This document shows positions 18,191-26,899 of a stretch of DNA of 64,000 nucleotides, one piece after another (position 1 is the first letter of the stretch; the number at the start of each line of letters is the position of its first letter). The notes below the pieces were generated by a model. The model was not told the DNA's origin, made no database searches, and saw only the letters and a list, made by a program, of their open reading frames with translations. A program made the position numbers and the translations under genes. Location: NCBI RefSeq assembly GCF_965223285.1, contig NZ_OZ244997.1, positions 3,472,001 to 3,536,000 of the forward strand. The letters are read 5' to 3'. The stretch comes from Leptofilum sp965223285. Lineage in GTDB: Bacteria > Chloroflexota > Anaerolineae > Promineifilales > Promineifilaceae.

Positions 18191-18883
18191 TTACTCGCGG
18201 CCAAGATGCTCGATGCCGTCCGGCGTGGCCAAGATAGCATCGGTGGCCATGTTGAGGAAGAGGCCGTGCTCCACCACGCCAGGTTGCTTCAAGATGGCTT
18301 CTGCCATTTGTTGGGGGTTGGTGAGGGGGGGAAGATGACAATCCAGGATGATGTTGTTTTCATCGGTACGAAACGGCCGTTTCCCATCCAGCCGCTTCAC
18401 GACAAGTGCCCCCAACGATGCCAAATAATCAGCTACAGGCCGCTCGGCAAAGGAAATCACCTCCACCGGCACAGGGGCTTTGCTGGCCAACTGGGTCACG
18501 CGCTTGGTATGGTCGGCCACAATAACAAACCGTTTGGAAGCGGCCGCTACAATTTTTTCGCGCAGCAATGCCCCACCCAAGCCCTTGATCACATCCAAAT
18601 TCGACGCGACTTCATCAGCCCCGTCAATCGTTATGTCAATTTCTGGGTGGCTGTCAAATGTAACCAACGGAATTTGCAGCGACTCTGCTTCGCGGGCGGT
18701 TACCTCAGAGGTGGGGATGGCAACAATGTTTTGCAGCTCACCACTTTTCAACAATCGTCCAATGGCGCGCACGGCGTGTACGGCCGTACTGCCCGTCCCC
18801 AAACCAATCACCATGCCCGACTGAACAAGCTCGACCGCTTTTTCGGCCGCTTGCCGCTTCAGTTCTGTGATGTTTACTATCAT
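18191..18883 (-). CDS. rpiA: Ribose-5-phosphate isomerase A
   Basis: RpiA interconverts ribose 5-phosphate and ribulose 5-phosphate in the non-oxidative pentose phosphate pathway. The 230-residue protein has the family blocks 'GLGTGSTA' (phosphate binding), 'DITIDGADEV' (with the catalytic Asp residues), 'KGLGGALLREKIVA' and the C-terminal 'GVVEHGLFL'. Start 18883 is preferred because GAGG lies about 6 bp upstream; the frame could open at 18904. It is the last of a minus-strand series with a cNMP-binding protein, 6-phosphogluconate dehydrogenase and a glycogen debranching enzyme. Confidence 0.93.
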   Translation of the reverse strand: MIVNITELKRQAAEKAVELVQSGMVIGLGTGSTAVHAVRAIGRLLKSGELQNIVAIPTSEVTAREAESLQIPLVTFDSHPEIDITIDGADEVASNLDVIKGLGGALLREKIVAAASKRFVIVADHTKRVTQLASKAPVPVEVISFAERPVADYLASLGALVVKRLDGKRPFRTDENNIILDCHLPPLTNPQQMAEAILKQPGVVEHGLFLNMATDAILATPDGIEHLGRE

Positions 18884-18919
18884 GAACGCCTCAAGAGTAT
18901 GCAAGTATGCAGGTTTGCA

Positions 18920-18995
18920 AGCGGTTGGTGATTGGTCACTGAATACTGATTACTACCCACCGATTACCGTTTACAGCCCACCGATTACGGTCTAT
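18920..18995. repeat. Dispersed repeat, 'GATTACCGTTTAC' family
   Basis: Imperfect repeats of 'CACCGATTACCGTTTAC' between rpiA and the cNMP gene. Related sequence occurs at 28364-28397, 32635-32712 and 36465-36499. Confidence 0.5.
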
Positions 18996-19765
18996 TGGTC
19001 ATCCGGTAACGACAGCATCCCCGTATCTTTGCGGCGGCGGGCGGCCGTTTCGGCAATGTCGTCCTGGCTACGGGGGGAGTGAACCATCCAGCGGCGGAAG
19101 GTTTGGCGATCGAAGGAAACCACTTTTACGCGGGTAACGGCCGTTACCGTGGCAATCCGTTCACTTCCTTCCAACAGGCCAATCTCACCAAAATAGTCGC
19201 CAGCCGTCAGGTAAGCCACCTGATGCTGCTTGCCATGTTCATCCTCATGGGTCACCGAGACAAACCCTTCGATAATGATGTAAAAGCGGTCTGGCTGCTC
19301 ACCCTGCCAGACAATTACCGTTTCTGCCTCGTACTGTTCGGCGGATTCAACGGTCGTTTGTACAAAATCATTCGGCATTGAAGGCATGTTTGGCGGCGGA
19401 GCTGGCTCTAGTGGGCCGGTATCGCGGGTGCGTTCTGCCGCCAGTGCCTTGATTTCCTGGGCAATCAGCGATGAGCCATCAATCCAGGTTTTGAAGGTCG
19501 GATAATCCATTGTCATCACGTCAACGGCCGTTTCTGCCCGCACCGTCGCCATTCGCCGACTTTGTCGCAGCAGCCCCACCTCGCCAAAAAAGTCGCCCGG
19601 CCCCAAATAGTTCAGCACCGCATCCAGGCCATCTGGCGGTTGCAGCAGCACCGCCACGCGCCCCCGCGTAATGATGTAAAACTTATCGGGCACATCCCCC
19701 TGCCGAATAATGTCTGCGCCTGCGGGAAACTGCTCAGGCCCAAATTTTGGTTTATTCTCAAACAT
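18992..19765 (-). CDS. Protein with two cyclic-nucleotide-binding domains
   Basis: The 257-residue soluble protein has two CRP-type cNMP-binding beta-barrel domains (about residues 8-110 and 135-235). Each has 'IIRQGD/VIVWQGE', 'DKFYII/DRFYII' and the phosphate-binding cassette 'GDFFGEVGLL/GDYFGEIGLL'. The expected Arg of the cassette occurs as 'SRRMATV' and 'SERIATV'. There is no HTH, kinase or channel domain, so it is a stand-alone sensor or adaptor. Its place between gnd and rpiA suggests a tie to carbohydrate metabolism, which is inference. Confidence 0.8.
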   Translation of the reverse strand: MFENKPKFGPEQFPAGADIIRQGDVPDKFYIITRGRVAVLLQPPDGLDAVLNYLGPGDFFGEVGLLRQSRRMATVRAETAVDVMTMDYPTFKTWIDGSSLIAQEIKALAAERTRDTGPLEPAPPPNMPSMPNDFVQTTVESAEQYEAETVIVWQGEQPDRFYIIIEGFVSVTHEDEHGKQHQVAYLTAGDYFGEIGLLEGSERIATVTAVTRVKVVSFDRQTFRRWMVHSPRSQDDIAETAARRRKDTGMLSLPDDQ

Positions 19766-19782
19766 CGAATCTGCCTGTTAAA

Positions 19783-19857
19783 CTTTTGGCCACAGAGAGC
19801 ACAGAGGGTTAAGAGATTTATTTTCTCTTTTTCCTCTGTGCTCTCTGTGGCAATATT
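19783..19857. repeat. 'CCACAGAG' dispersed repeat, best-formed copy
   Basis: GCCACAGAGAGCACAGAGG and its complement CCTCTGTGCTCTCTGTGGC form a 19-bp perfect stem around an AT-rich loop. It sits between gnd and the cNMP gene. Confidence 0.8.
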
Positions 19858-20771
19858 TAATCTTCTGCTTTCACGACGGCATGGCCGCCAAACTGATTGC
19901 GCATCGCTGCCAGCATCTTGGCCCCAAAACTTTCTTCCTGGCGACTGACAAAGCGGGCAAACAGCGAATGAGTAATGATGGGTGCCGGAATATCCAGATC
20001 GATCGCTTCCTGTACCGTCCAGCGACCTTCACCGCTGTCGGGCACGTACCCTTTAATATCGCTCAAGTTGGCATCTTCTGACAATGCAATTGCCGTTAAA
20101 TCCAGCAGCCAAGAGCGCACCACGCTGCCAAAACGCCAAATTTCAGAAATTTGATGCAAATCGAGGCCAAAATCCTCCTTGGCCTTCATAATTTCAAACC
20201 CTTCGGCATACGCTTGCATCAAGCCATACTCAATGCCGTTGTGTACCATCTTCACAAAATGGCCAGCCCCGCTGGGGCCAACGTGCCCCCAGCCCTTGTC
20301 TGTGCCCGGTGCCAGGGTCTTGAGTGCGGGTGTAAGGGTGGCAACGGCCGTTTCTGACCCGCCAACCATCATGCTGTATCCTTCTTTTAAGCCCCACACG
20401 CCGCCGCTGGTGCCGACGTCTATAAAGTCAATCCCCTTTTCAGCCAACTCATTGCCTCGACGCATGGTCTCTTTATAGTTACTGTTGCCACCGTCTACTA
20501 CCAAATCGCCTTCACTTAGCAGCGTACCCAGCTCACTGATAACGCTTTCGGTCGGCTTTCCTGCGGGAACCATCACCCACGCCACACGCGGAGCCGTTAG
20601 CTTGCCTACGGCTTCAGCCAGTGAATACGTTGGGATGAGTCCCACTTCATCTGCAAGGCTGTCGGTAACGGCCGAATGCAAGTTGTAGCCCACCACATCA
20701 TGACCATCACCAATCAGCCGACGAGCCATATTCCCGCCCATCTTGCCTAAACCAATCATTGCTAATTTCAT
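19857..20771 (-). CDS. gnd: 6-phosphogluconate dehydrogenase, decarboxylating (short, NAD-type)
   Basis: This enzyme oxidatively decarboxylates 6-phosphogluconate to ribulose 5-phosphate. The 304-residue protein is of the short class that often uses NAD+. It shows the Rossmann start 'MIGLGKMGGNMARRL', 'VDGGNSNYK', the signature 'DVGTSGGVWGLKEGYSMMVGG', the catalytic 'GHFVKMVHNGIEYGLMQAYAEG' region and a helical C-terminus. The start at 20771 has GGAGG about 7 bp upstream, which rules out the longer frame to 20852. It lies downstream of the debranching-enzyme gene. Confidence 0.92.
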   Translation of the reverse strand: MKLAMIGLGKMGGNMARRLIGDGHDVVGYNLHSAVTDSLADEVGLIPTYSLAEAVGKLTAPRVAWVMVPAGKPTESVISELGTLLSEGDLVVDGGNSNYKETMRRGNELAEKGIDFIDVGTSGGVWGLKEGYSMMVGGSETAVATLTPALKTLAPGTDKGWGHVGPSGAGHFVKMVHNGIEYGLMQAYAEGFEIMKAKEDFGLDLHQISEIWRFGSVVRSWLLDLTAIALSEDANLSDIKGYVPDSGEGRWTVQEAIDLDIPAPIITHSLFARFVSRQEESFGAKMLAAMRNQFGGHAVVKAED

Positions 20772-20863
20772 AATCGTACCTCCACTCGGACAGATGCTCT
20801 CAGAAGCCAAAACATTACAAGGCACACTTTTTGCATGAGCGTCAACGTCCAAAACCTATGAAA

Positions 20864-22864
20864 TCAGCTCGTTTCTTGCCAGGTGCGCAACAGTTCAGCC
20901 ACGCTCCACGCCTGAGCCGGGCAACCGCGTGGGGTGAATGGTGCATCACCATCAAAAATTTCACTGAGGCTGCCAATGGCGTGGGCTCTTATTTGGTGGA
21001 TAAGCAGGGAAGTCAAATAAGAACGGGCATCCTCCTTGTCGCTGTAGATACGCAAATGGGCACTTACGAACGCCCCAATGAGCCATCCCCATGCCGTCCC
21101 CTGATGGTAAGCCCCATCCCGCTTTTGGCGGTCGCCGCCGTAATGGCCAATGTAGGCCGTGTCATCAGAGGAGAGGCTGCGCAAGCCGTGAGCAGTTACC
21201 AAATGACGGCCGCACGCGTCCAGTGCAGAACGCTGCTGCTCTGGCGTTAGCGGGCTGTGCGGTAAGGAGATGGCAAAGAGCTGGTTAGGTCGCAAGCTGC
21301 CGTCAAGGCCATCCGCATCCGGCCCGTCAATGACATCGTAGCAATATCCCATCTCTTCGTTCCAGAAGCGGCTAAAGCCTTGCTTCACTTGTTTGATCAT
21401 GGCATCGTATTCGTTGGCATCTTCGCCCAAAAGCCTGGCAAAACCAGCCATAGTGCAGAGGGCGTTGTACCAAAGGGCGTTAATTTCTACTGGCTTGCCG
21501 ATGCGCGAAGTCACAACCCAACTGTCCACCTTGGCATCCATCCAGGTGAGCTGAACGCCCTCTTCGCCAGCAAACAGCAGGCCATCTTCTTCATCCATAT
21601 GGATGTTGTAGCGGGTGCCCCGCTTATGCCACATGATGATCTCTTGCAGCACCGGGAACAGCTCTTGCACCAGGCCATCGTCCTCGGTGGCTGCATGGTA
21701 AGCGCGAATTGCTTCAAAGTACCAAAGCGTAGCGTCTACCGTATTGTATTCGGGATGTTGGCCTTCGTCTGGGAAGCGGTTGGGCAACATCCCCTGGTCT
21801 ACGAATTGGGCATACGTGCGTAAAATTGAGGCGGCGACTTCTGGCCGTCCCGTTGTCAGGGTCAAGCCGGGTAAGGCAATCATCGTGTCGCGCCCCCAGT
21901 CGCTAAACCAGGGATAGCCAGCAATAATGGACCGACCGTTTTCATCTCGCGCAGTCGGCCGTTTCACCACAAACTGGTCGGCTGCCAACACCAACTGGTC
22001 AAGCTCTGGCGGTAGTTTAACTGGATGCACTCTGCGAGCGCGAACCAGCAGCTTATCTTCATATGCCTGTCGTTCAGCATATGCCGCATCCCCATCCAGG
22101 TTGGCATCTGGGTCGGTACTAGCTACCAGCGTTAACGATTCACCGGGGCGCAGCACCTTGCGCAGCTGCGCCGCGTAGATGTGGTCTTCCTGTACATCGT
22201 TTTGTCCACGATATTCTTCGATGCTCAGGTAAAAATCTTCATACCAATCAAACTGTGGCGTCATCCGCATTTTTTGGCTTAAAAGGTAGAACGGTGTGGC
22301 GGCTTCATGAATTTTCAGGCAGAGACCATTTTTAACTTCGTCAATTTCCGGTTCCCAATCATTCACAATGGTGGTGCTGTGATAGTCACGGTAGTTGACA
22401 AACGCTTTGGCTTCCATGGTAAGCGGCCCGGTGGCTCGGACGAGTTTGTATTGAATGTAGGTTGTGTTTGCCCCTGACTGCATCCAAATGCGTTTTTCTA
22501 GCAGAGCATTGCCAAAGGCGTAAGTCCAAACAGGTGTTGTGCCTTCCAAGTGAAAGCGGTTGATCGTCTGGTGACCATTCCCATCAACCACGCCGTTGGC
22601 CCAGCGGTTGACATAAAGCGGGTAGAAACGGCCGCTTCTGGGGTAAATCCCTTCATACTCCACCGTCTCATCCAGCTTGGCCAGCAGCAGCGTCCGGCCC
22701 AGCGGTGGCTCCAAAGCTGCCATCAGCAGGCCATGATAACGGCGCGTCAGCGTCCCCGCTACGGTGCCAGAGGCATAGCCACCAATGCCATTTGTTACCA
22801 GCCATTCTCTTGATTCGGCCGTTGCCAAATCGCCACACAGTTCGCGTCCAAAGTCAATTAGCAC
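20864..22864 (-). CDS. Glycogen debranching enzyme / amylo-alpha-1,6-glucosidase (GH133-like)
   Basis: This 666-residue protein resembles archaeal-type glycogen debranching enzymes, which remove alpha-1,6 branches. The N-terminal sandwich domain begins at 'REWLVTNGIGGYASGTVAG' with 'TRRYHGLLMA'. The (alpha/alpha)6 catalytic domain includes 'WFSDWGRDTMIALPGL', 'VDATLWYFEAI' and 'GSLSEIFDG'. I choose GTG 22864 as the start because AGGAG lies 7 bp upstream; a longer frame to 23146 would add 94 poorly conserved residues and overlap nth. With gnd and rpiA downstream it suggests glycogen use feeding the pentose phosphate pathway. Confidence 0.88.
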   Translation of the reverse strand: MLIDFGRELCGDLATAESREWLVTNGIGGYASGTVAGTLTRRYHGLLMAALEPPLGRTLLLAKLDETVEYEGIYPRSGRFYPLYVNRWANGVVDGNGHQTINRFHLEGTTPVWTYAFGNALLEKRIWMQSGANTTYIQYKLVRATGPLTMEAKAFVNYRDYHSTTIVNDWEPEIDEVKNGLCLKIHEAATPFYLLSQKMRMTPQFDWYEDFYLSIEEYRGQNDVQEDHIYAAQLRKVLRPGESLTLVASTDPDANLDGDAAYAERQAYEDKLLVRARRVHPVKLPPELDQLVLAADQFVVKRPTARDENGRSIIAGYPWFSDWGRDTMIALPGLTLTTGRPEVAASILRTYAQFVDQGMLPNRFPDEGQHPEYNTVDATLWYFEAIRAYHAATEDDGLVQELFPVLQEIIMWHKRGTRYNIHMDEEDGLLFAGEEGVQLTWMDAKVDSWVVTSRIGKPVEINALWYNALCTMAGFARLLGEDANEYDAMIKQVKQGFSRFWNEEMGYCYDVIDGPDADGLDGSLRPNQLFAISLPHSPLTPEQQRSALDACGRHLVTAHGLRSLSSDDTAYIGHYGGDRQKRDGAYHQGTAWGWLIGAFVSAHLRIYSDKEDARSYLTSLLIHQIRAHAIGSLSEIFDGDAPFTPRGCPAQAWSVAELLRTWQETS

Positions 22865-23068
22865 ACAGATGCTCCTATCGCATGTAAAAGTGTGTAAGTG
22901 CTCAAGTGCTAAGGTAAAAAGTTGAGAACCTGAACACGTAAACACCAGAACACAAAAAAAATCTCCTCGCCAATTATACACTTGCACGCCGAATCTGATA
23001 ACGCTAGAGTTACACAGTGAAATGAAGCCCTCCTTTGGCAGATTGACCAGCATTGAGCAGAAACATAT

Positions 23069-23716
23069 ATGACTTACAAAAAACCATCTCCAGATTATGT
23101 GCAAACTGTTTTGCAGCGGCTGCAAGAAACGCACCCAGATGCCCACTGTGAGCTAAACTACCAGACGCCCCTACAACTTCTGGTTGCCACGATTCTCTCA
23201 GCCCAATGTACAGACGTGCGTGTGAACCAGGTGACACCCACGCTCTTTGCCAAATATCCAGATGTCACGACTCTGGCAGCGGCCAATCGCACAGAATTGG
23301 AAGAAATAATTCGCCCAACAGGGTTTTTTCGGCAAAAGGCGGATTTTATTCAATCTACGGCCGTTGCCCTTATACAAAATTACGGCAGCGAAGTCCCAGA
23401 CAAAATGAACGAACTGACACAGCTAAAGGGGGTGGCCCGCAAAACGGCCAACGTGGTACTGGGTGAAATTTACGGCAAGGCAGAGGGCGTCACCGTAGAT
23501 ACCCACGTTAAGCGAATTGCTCACAAGTTGGGCCTTACCAGCAGCAACAAAGACCCGGTAAAAGTAGAGCGTGAACTAATGGCCATCATCCCCCATGAAC
23601 ATTGGATCGACATTTCGCACCTGCTCATCTTCCACGGCCGTCGCATTTGCATTGCCCGCCGCCCAGACTGCCCAAATTGTCCACTCAACGACATTTGCCC
23701 CTCGGCAGAACTTTAA
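23069..23716 (+). CDS. nth: Endonuclease III
   Basis: Nth is a DNA glycosylase/AP lyase that removes oxidised pyrimidines. The 215-residue protein has the helix-hairpin-helix 'LKGVARKTANVVLG' containing the catalytic Lys, the catalytic Asp in 'VDTHVKR', and the [4Fe-4S] ligand pattern C-x6-C-x2-C-x5-C at the C-terminus ('CIARRPDCPNCPLNDIC'). Length and order match the family. There is no strong ribosome site before the ATG. It is divergent from the debranching-enzyme gene across a 204-bp gap with no other recognisable feature. Confidence 0.95.
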   Translation: MTYKKPSPDYVQTVLQRLQETHPDAHCELNYQTPLQLLVATILSAQCTDVRVNQVTPTLFAKYPDVTTLAAANRTELEEIIRPTGFFRQKADFIQSTAVALIQNYGSEVPDKMNELTQLKGVARKTANVVLGEIYGKAEGVTVDTHVKRIAHKLGLTSSNKDPVKVERELMAIIPHEHWIDISHLLIFHGRRICIARRPDCPNCPLNDICPSAEL

Positions 23717-23722
23717 ATATTT

Positions 23723-23795
23723 TGCCACAGAGGGCACAGAGAGTTTTGAGAATAGACCATGCTCTTATTCCTCTATGCTCTCTGTGGCTAAAAAA
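23723..23795. repeat. 'CCACAGAG' dispersed repeat
   Basis: TTTGCCACAGAGGGCACAGAG ... CTCTATGCTCTCTGTGGC hairpin filling the gap between nth and the GNAT gene. It ends 1-2 bp before the GNAT start codon, so the repeat supplies that gene's 5' leader. Confidence 0.75.
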
Positions 23796-23796
23796 C

Positions 23797-24912
23797 ATGA
23801 GCGATTATTTTAACTACCAGTTGCATACGGCCGTTTCTTACTGGGATCGCCGCACCTTTCTTCGTTATAGTCGGCAACTCTATGAAAGAGATCATCGCTG
23901 GACGCCACCCGATAGCCGCCAAATTCGCATCCTGCTCAATCCCGCTAAGCAGCCGCATCTGGCGCGGCTGCAACCCGTGTTTCATTACTTTGATGGCTTA
24001 CGCCGCAAGCAGCAGCAGTCACTGACCGCCACGCCTGCCCTCGCCAGCTTCGAGACGCCGCTGGTAGCCAACATGCTGCTGCACGATCCGCGCCGCGACG
24101 ATCGCACTGCTTACCTGGCGCACCTGCACTGCGCCAACAGCAAAGCAGCTTTTTTAGCCTACCAAGATAGCATTATTGAAGACCTGGTTAACCGGGGTAT
24201 CCGGCGGCTGTTTGGCCCCGTGAGCTTGCTGCCACACCTCGGCAGCGGTGCGCTCACCAGCCATTGGCAGCTCCCACCGCCACAGCACACGCCCTACAAT
24301 CCACCCTATTTGCCTGAAGTTCTAGCACGACGAATGCAGCCAATCGCCGAAACCATTCTGTACACCTTTGACATTCCCCCGAACTCAGCAAGCGTGCCAG
24401 CTTCCCCCGTCAAGCTGCGTCCGCTAGACTCCGCCCAGCTTGGTGGCAACTTGCTGCCGCTGCTAGCTGCGCTTTGCCAAAACCCGGTGGGGTTCTCCCC
24501 GCCAGACGCTTTGGAGGCCCAATTTTGGCAACAGTGGCTGGGGCCGCAGCTACACGGCTGGGTTGCCTGGATCGAGGAACAGCCGGTTGGTTTGGTGCTG
24601 CTCCTGCCCGATTTGGCAGCGCGGCTGCGCCGGTATCGCGGTGGTCGTGGGCTGTGGTGGTTGGGCTTAACGGCCGTTCGCCATCGTCCCGTACCCACAG
24701 GCAGAGTTTTGCTGGGGGGTGTGCTGCCAGCGTGGCGCGGTCAGGGCATTGGGCGGCAGCTGTGGCGGCAAACCATCCAGTCGGCACAGGCAGCTGGTTG
24801 GCAAAAGCTAACCATTGGGCCAGTATGGAAGGAGGGAACGGCCGTACCCTTTCTGCATCATCACCGGGCCATTCCCCAGCAAACATACCAGCTTTATGAA
24901 CGTACCATTTAG
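23797..24912 (+). CDS. GNAT-family acetyltransferase-like protein
   Basis: The 371-residue protein resembles a group of long GNAT-fold proteins (YghO-like). The C-terminal part has the acetyl-CoA-binding motif A 'PAWRGQGIGRQLW' near residue 320, after the beta strand 'GRVLLGGVLP'. The N-terminal part has 'RTFLRYSRQLYERD' and 'NPAKQPHLARLQ'. I start at 23797; a frame opening at 23602 would run through the end of nth and the dispersed repeat. The substrate is unknown. It precedes the pterin-like cluster on the same strand, but a 93-bp gap with a TATAAT box (24949-24954) suggests separate transcription. Confidence 0.7.
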   Translation: MSDYFNYQLHTAVSYWDRRTFLRYSRQLYERDHRWTPPDSRQIRILLNPAKQPHLARLQPVFHYFDGLRRKQQQSLTATPALASFETPLVANMLLHDPRRDDRTAYLAHLHCANSKAAFLAYQDSIIEDLVNRGIRRLFGPVSLLPHLGSGALTSHWQLPPPQHTPYNPPYLPEVLARRMQPIAETILYTFDIPPNSASVPASPVKLRPLDSAQLGGNLLPLLAALCQNPVGFSPPDALEAQFWQQWLGPQLHGWVAWIEEQPVGLVLLLPDLAARLRRYRGGRGLWWLGLTAVRHRPVPTGRVLLGGVLPAWRGQGIGRQLWRQTIQSAQAAGWQKLTIGPVWKEGTAVPFLHHHRAIPQQTYQLYERTI

Positions 24913-25005
24913 ACCTTAGACCAACGATCCATTCCTGCCAGAGTTGCGTATAATTTAGTTTAGCAACTGGCCTGTGAAGAAAAGGTGTGTTGGAGTGTGT
25001 ACAAA

Positions 25006-26301
25006 ATGAAAAACCTTGCCGTCGAGCGCAAAACGTCTGCGCGAATTCCCACCGAAGTGGGCGAATACCAACTTTGCTACTATCAAAATAATCAAGATCA
25101 AAAAGAGCATCTTGCCCTCGTTTTAGGGGACATTGCAGGGCAGCAACCAACCCTGGTGCGCATCCATTCCGAATGTTTTACCGGTGATGTACTTGGCTCA
25201 TTGCGCTGCGACTGCGGCCCGCAGCTAAACCAGGCGATGGCACAGATTGCCCAAGCGGGGGCGGGCATCATCATCTATTTGCGGCAGGAAGGGCGGGGCA
25301 TTGGCCTGCTAGACAAGTTGCATGCTTACAATTTGCAAGATGAAGGGTACGACACGGTTGAAGCCAATTTGATGCTGGGCCACCAGGCAGATGCCCGTGA
25401 TTACACCATCGCCGCCCGCATTTTGGACGATCTGGGCATATCGTCGGTGCGGCTGCTCACCAACAATCCCAGCAAGATAGAAAGTTTGGAGCAGCTAGGC
25501 ATTTCTGTGGCCGAGCGGGTGCCAATGCCCGCTGCGCTCAACGTGGAAAATGCTGCCTACCTGGCCACCAAGGTGGAACGGATGCGCCATTTGCTGAATT
25601 TGAACGGCCGTTCCCCCTACACACCGCCGCCCAAACCGATGCCAAACGGCCGTCCCTTTGTCACCCTTAGCTATGCCCAAAGCGTGGATGGCTCGATTAC
25701 GCGACAGCGCGGCCAGCCAATGCCGCTGAGCGGGCAAGAATCGCTCACGCTCACCCACCAGCTGCGCGCCAGCCACGATGCCATCCTGGTGGGCATTGGC
25801 ACGGTACTGGCCGACGACCCCCGCCTAACGGTGCGCCTCGCCGCTGGCTCCGCTCCACAACCCGTCATCGTAGATAGCCAACTGCGGCTGCCGCTCACGG
25901 CCAAGCTGCTTACCCAGCATCCGCACAAACCAATCGTAGCAACGACGGAAACGGCCGCTTCTGCCAAAGAACATGCTTTGCTGGATTTGGGGGCAACGGT
26001 TGTGCGCTTGCCCGCTACTGCCAGCGGCCAAGTCAGTTTGCCCGCACTGCTGGCACATTTGCCCCAATTCAACATTCGTCGCCTCATGGTAGAGGGGGGC
26101 GCAGGCATCATCACTAGCTTTTTAGCAGCCCAGTTGGTAGATCGCATGGTGATCACTGTCGCCCCGCTGCTGGTAGGGGGATTGAACGCCGTGGGCAACC
26201 TGAACGGCCACGGCCTGCCCCGGCTGCAAAATCCGCAAACGCGCTGGCTGGGCAAAGATATGATCCTCTCCGGCGACGTAAGCTGGCCAGAAAAACAGTA
26301 G
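25006..26301 (+). CDS. GTP cyclohydrolase II fused to RibD-type reductase domain
   Basis: The N-terminal ~215 residues match GTP cyclohydrolase II, which opens GTP to a 2,5-diamino-6-ribosylaminopyrimidinone phosphate. They include the zinc site 'CFTGDVLGSLRCDCG', 'RQEGRGIGLLDKLHAY' and 'LLTNNPSKIE'. The C-terminal ~210 residues match the RibD/Rib7 reductase domain ('FVTLSYAQSVDGSI', 'VGIGTVLADDPRLTVR', 'LMVEGGAGIITSF'), which reduces ribosyl to ribityl. No deaminase domain and no ribB are present. ATG 25006 has GGAG 10 bp upstream; the frame could open at GTG 24985. It may serve riboflavin synthesis, or with its neighbours a related pathway. Confidence 0.88.
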   Translation: MKNLAVERKTSARIPTEVGEYQLCYYQNNQDQKEHLALVLGDIAGQQPTLVRIHSECFTGDVLGSLRCDCGPQLNQAMAQIAQAGAGIIIYLRQEGRGIGLLDKLHAYNLQDEGYDTVEANLMLGHQADARDYTIAARILDDLGISSVRLLTNNPSKIESLEQLGISVAERVPMPAALNVENAAYLATKVERMRHLLNLNGRSPYTPPPKPMPNGRPFVTLSYAQSVDGSITRQRGQPMPLSGQESLTLTHQLRASHDAILVGIGTVLADDPRLTVRLAAGSAPQPVIVDSQLRLPLTAKLLTQHPHKPIVATTETAASAKEHALLDLGATVVRLPATASGQVSLPALLAHLPQFNIRRLMVEGGAGIITSFLAAQLVDRMVITVAPLLVGGLNAVGNLNGHGLPRLQNPQTRWLGKDMILSGDVSWPEKQ

Positions 26302-26370
26302 CCACGGATTTCGCGGATTGACACAGATTCTATTCTTTAATCCTAAAAATCCGTGCAATCCGCGGCTCAA
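26301..26370. repeat. 'CCACGGATT' hairpin repeat
   Basis: AGCCACGGATTTCGCGGATT is mirrored by AATCCGTGCAATCCGCGGCT around an AT-rich loop. It lies directly after the RibA-RibD stop codon. Confidence 0.75.
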
Positions 26371-26387
26371 AAATGAAGGAAGGGTGG

Positions 26388-26822
26388 ATGACCCGATTTG
26401 ATGTGCAGAACCCAGAGTACGAACAGACGGTACGGGCGAGCTTTGCCAAGCAGGGATTCATGGCATTTTTGGGGGCGCAGCTAACGGCCGTTTCCCCCGG
26501 AGAAATAATTATCGAATTACCTGTCTCAGCTAACCTGTCCCAACAACACGGTTTTGTACACGCCGGGGCGACAACGGCCGTAGTCGATTCAGCCTGCGGC
26601 TATGCCGCCCTCACCCTGCAACCGCCCGGCAGTGAGGTCGTCACCGTGGAGTTTAAGCTGAATCTGCTGGCACCCGCACTCGGCGTGAAGATGATCGCCG
26701 TCGGACGGGTAGTGCGTCCTGGCCGTACGCTCACCGTCTGCCAGGGCGAACTGTTTGGCGAAGACAAAACCGGCGCACGCAAACGATGCGCCATCATGAC
26801 CGCGACAATGATCAGGCGGTAG
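26388..26822 (+). CDS. PaaI-like hotdog thioesterase
   Basis: The 144-residue protein has the hotdog-fold signature of PaaI/YbgC-type acyl-CoA thioesterases: 'QQHGFVHAGATTAVVDSACGYAA' in part, with the catalytic-type 'HG' and helix Asp, then 'VVTVEFKLNLLAPA' and 'GRVVRPGRTLTVCQGELF'. Start 26388 is chosen because AAGGA lies 7 bp upstream; an ATG at 26373 has no such site. Its acyl substrate is unknown. It may be part of the gene run from 25006 or a bystander. Confidence 0.8.
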   Translation: MTRFDVQNPEYEQTVRASFAKQGFMAFLGAQLTAVSPGEIIIELPVSANLSQQHGFVHAGATTAVVDSACGYAALTLQPPGSEVVTVEFKLNLLAPALGVKMIAVGRVVRPGRTLTVCQGELFGEDKTGARKRCAIMTATMIRR

Positions 26823-26890
26823 GGGCAGACCCCCGTGTCTGCCCACAATATTTGCCCCGAAGCGGGCGCACACGGGGTTACGCCCCTACA
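26821..26890. repeat. GC-rich hairpin repeat between thioesterase and MDR gene
   Basis: TAGGGGCAGACCCCCGTG is paired with CACACGGGGTTACGCCCCTA, with inner complementarity. It lies immediately after the thioesterase stop. Reading it as coding sequence would give an artificial N-terminal extension to the MDR protein. Confidence 0.75.
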
Positions 26891-26899
26891 AACCAATTT

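Noticed and set aside
22865..23146. N-terminal extension of the debranching enzyme
   Set aside because: No homology pattern, overlaps nth, and a GTG with AGGAG exists at 22864.
23602..23796. N-terminal extension of the GNAT protein
   Set aside because: It runs through the end of nth and a dispersed repeat.
26786..26899. N-terminal extension of the MDR dehydrogenase
   Set aside because: It is made of the GC-rich hairpin repeat and overlaps the thioesterase gene.
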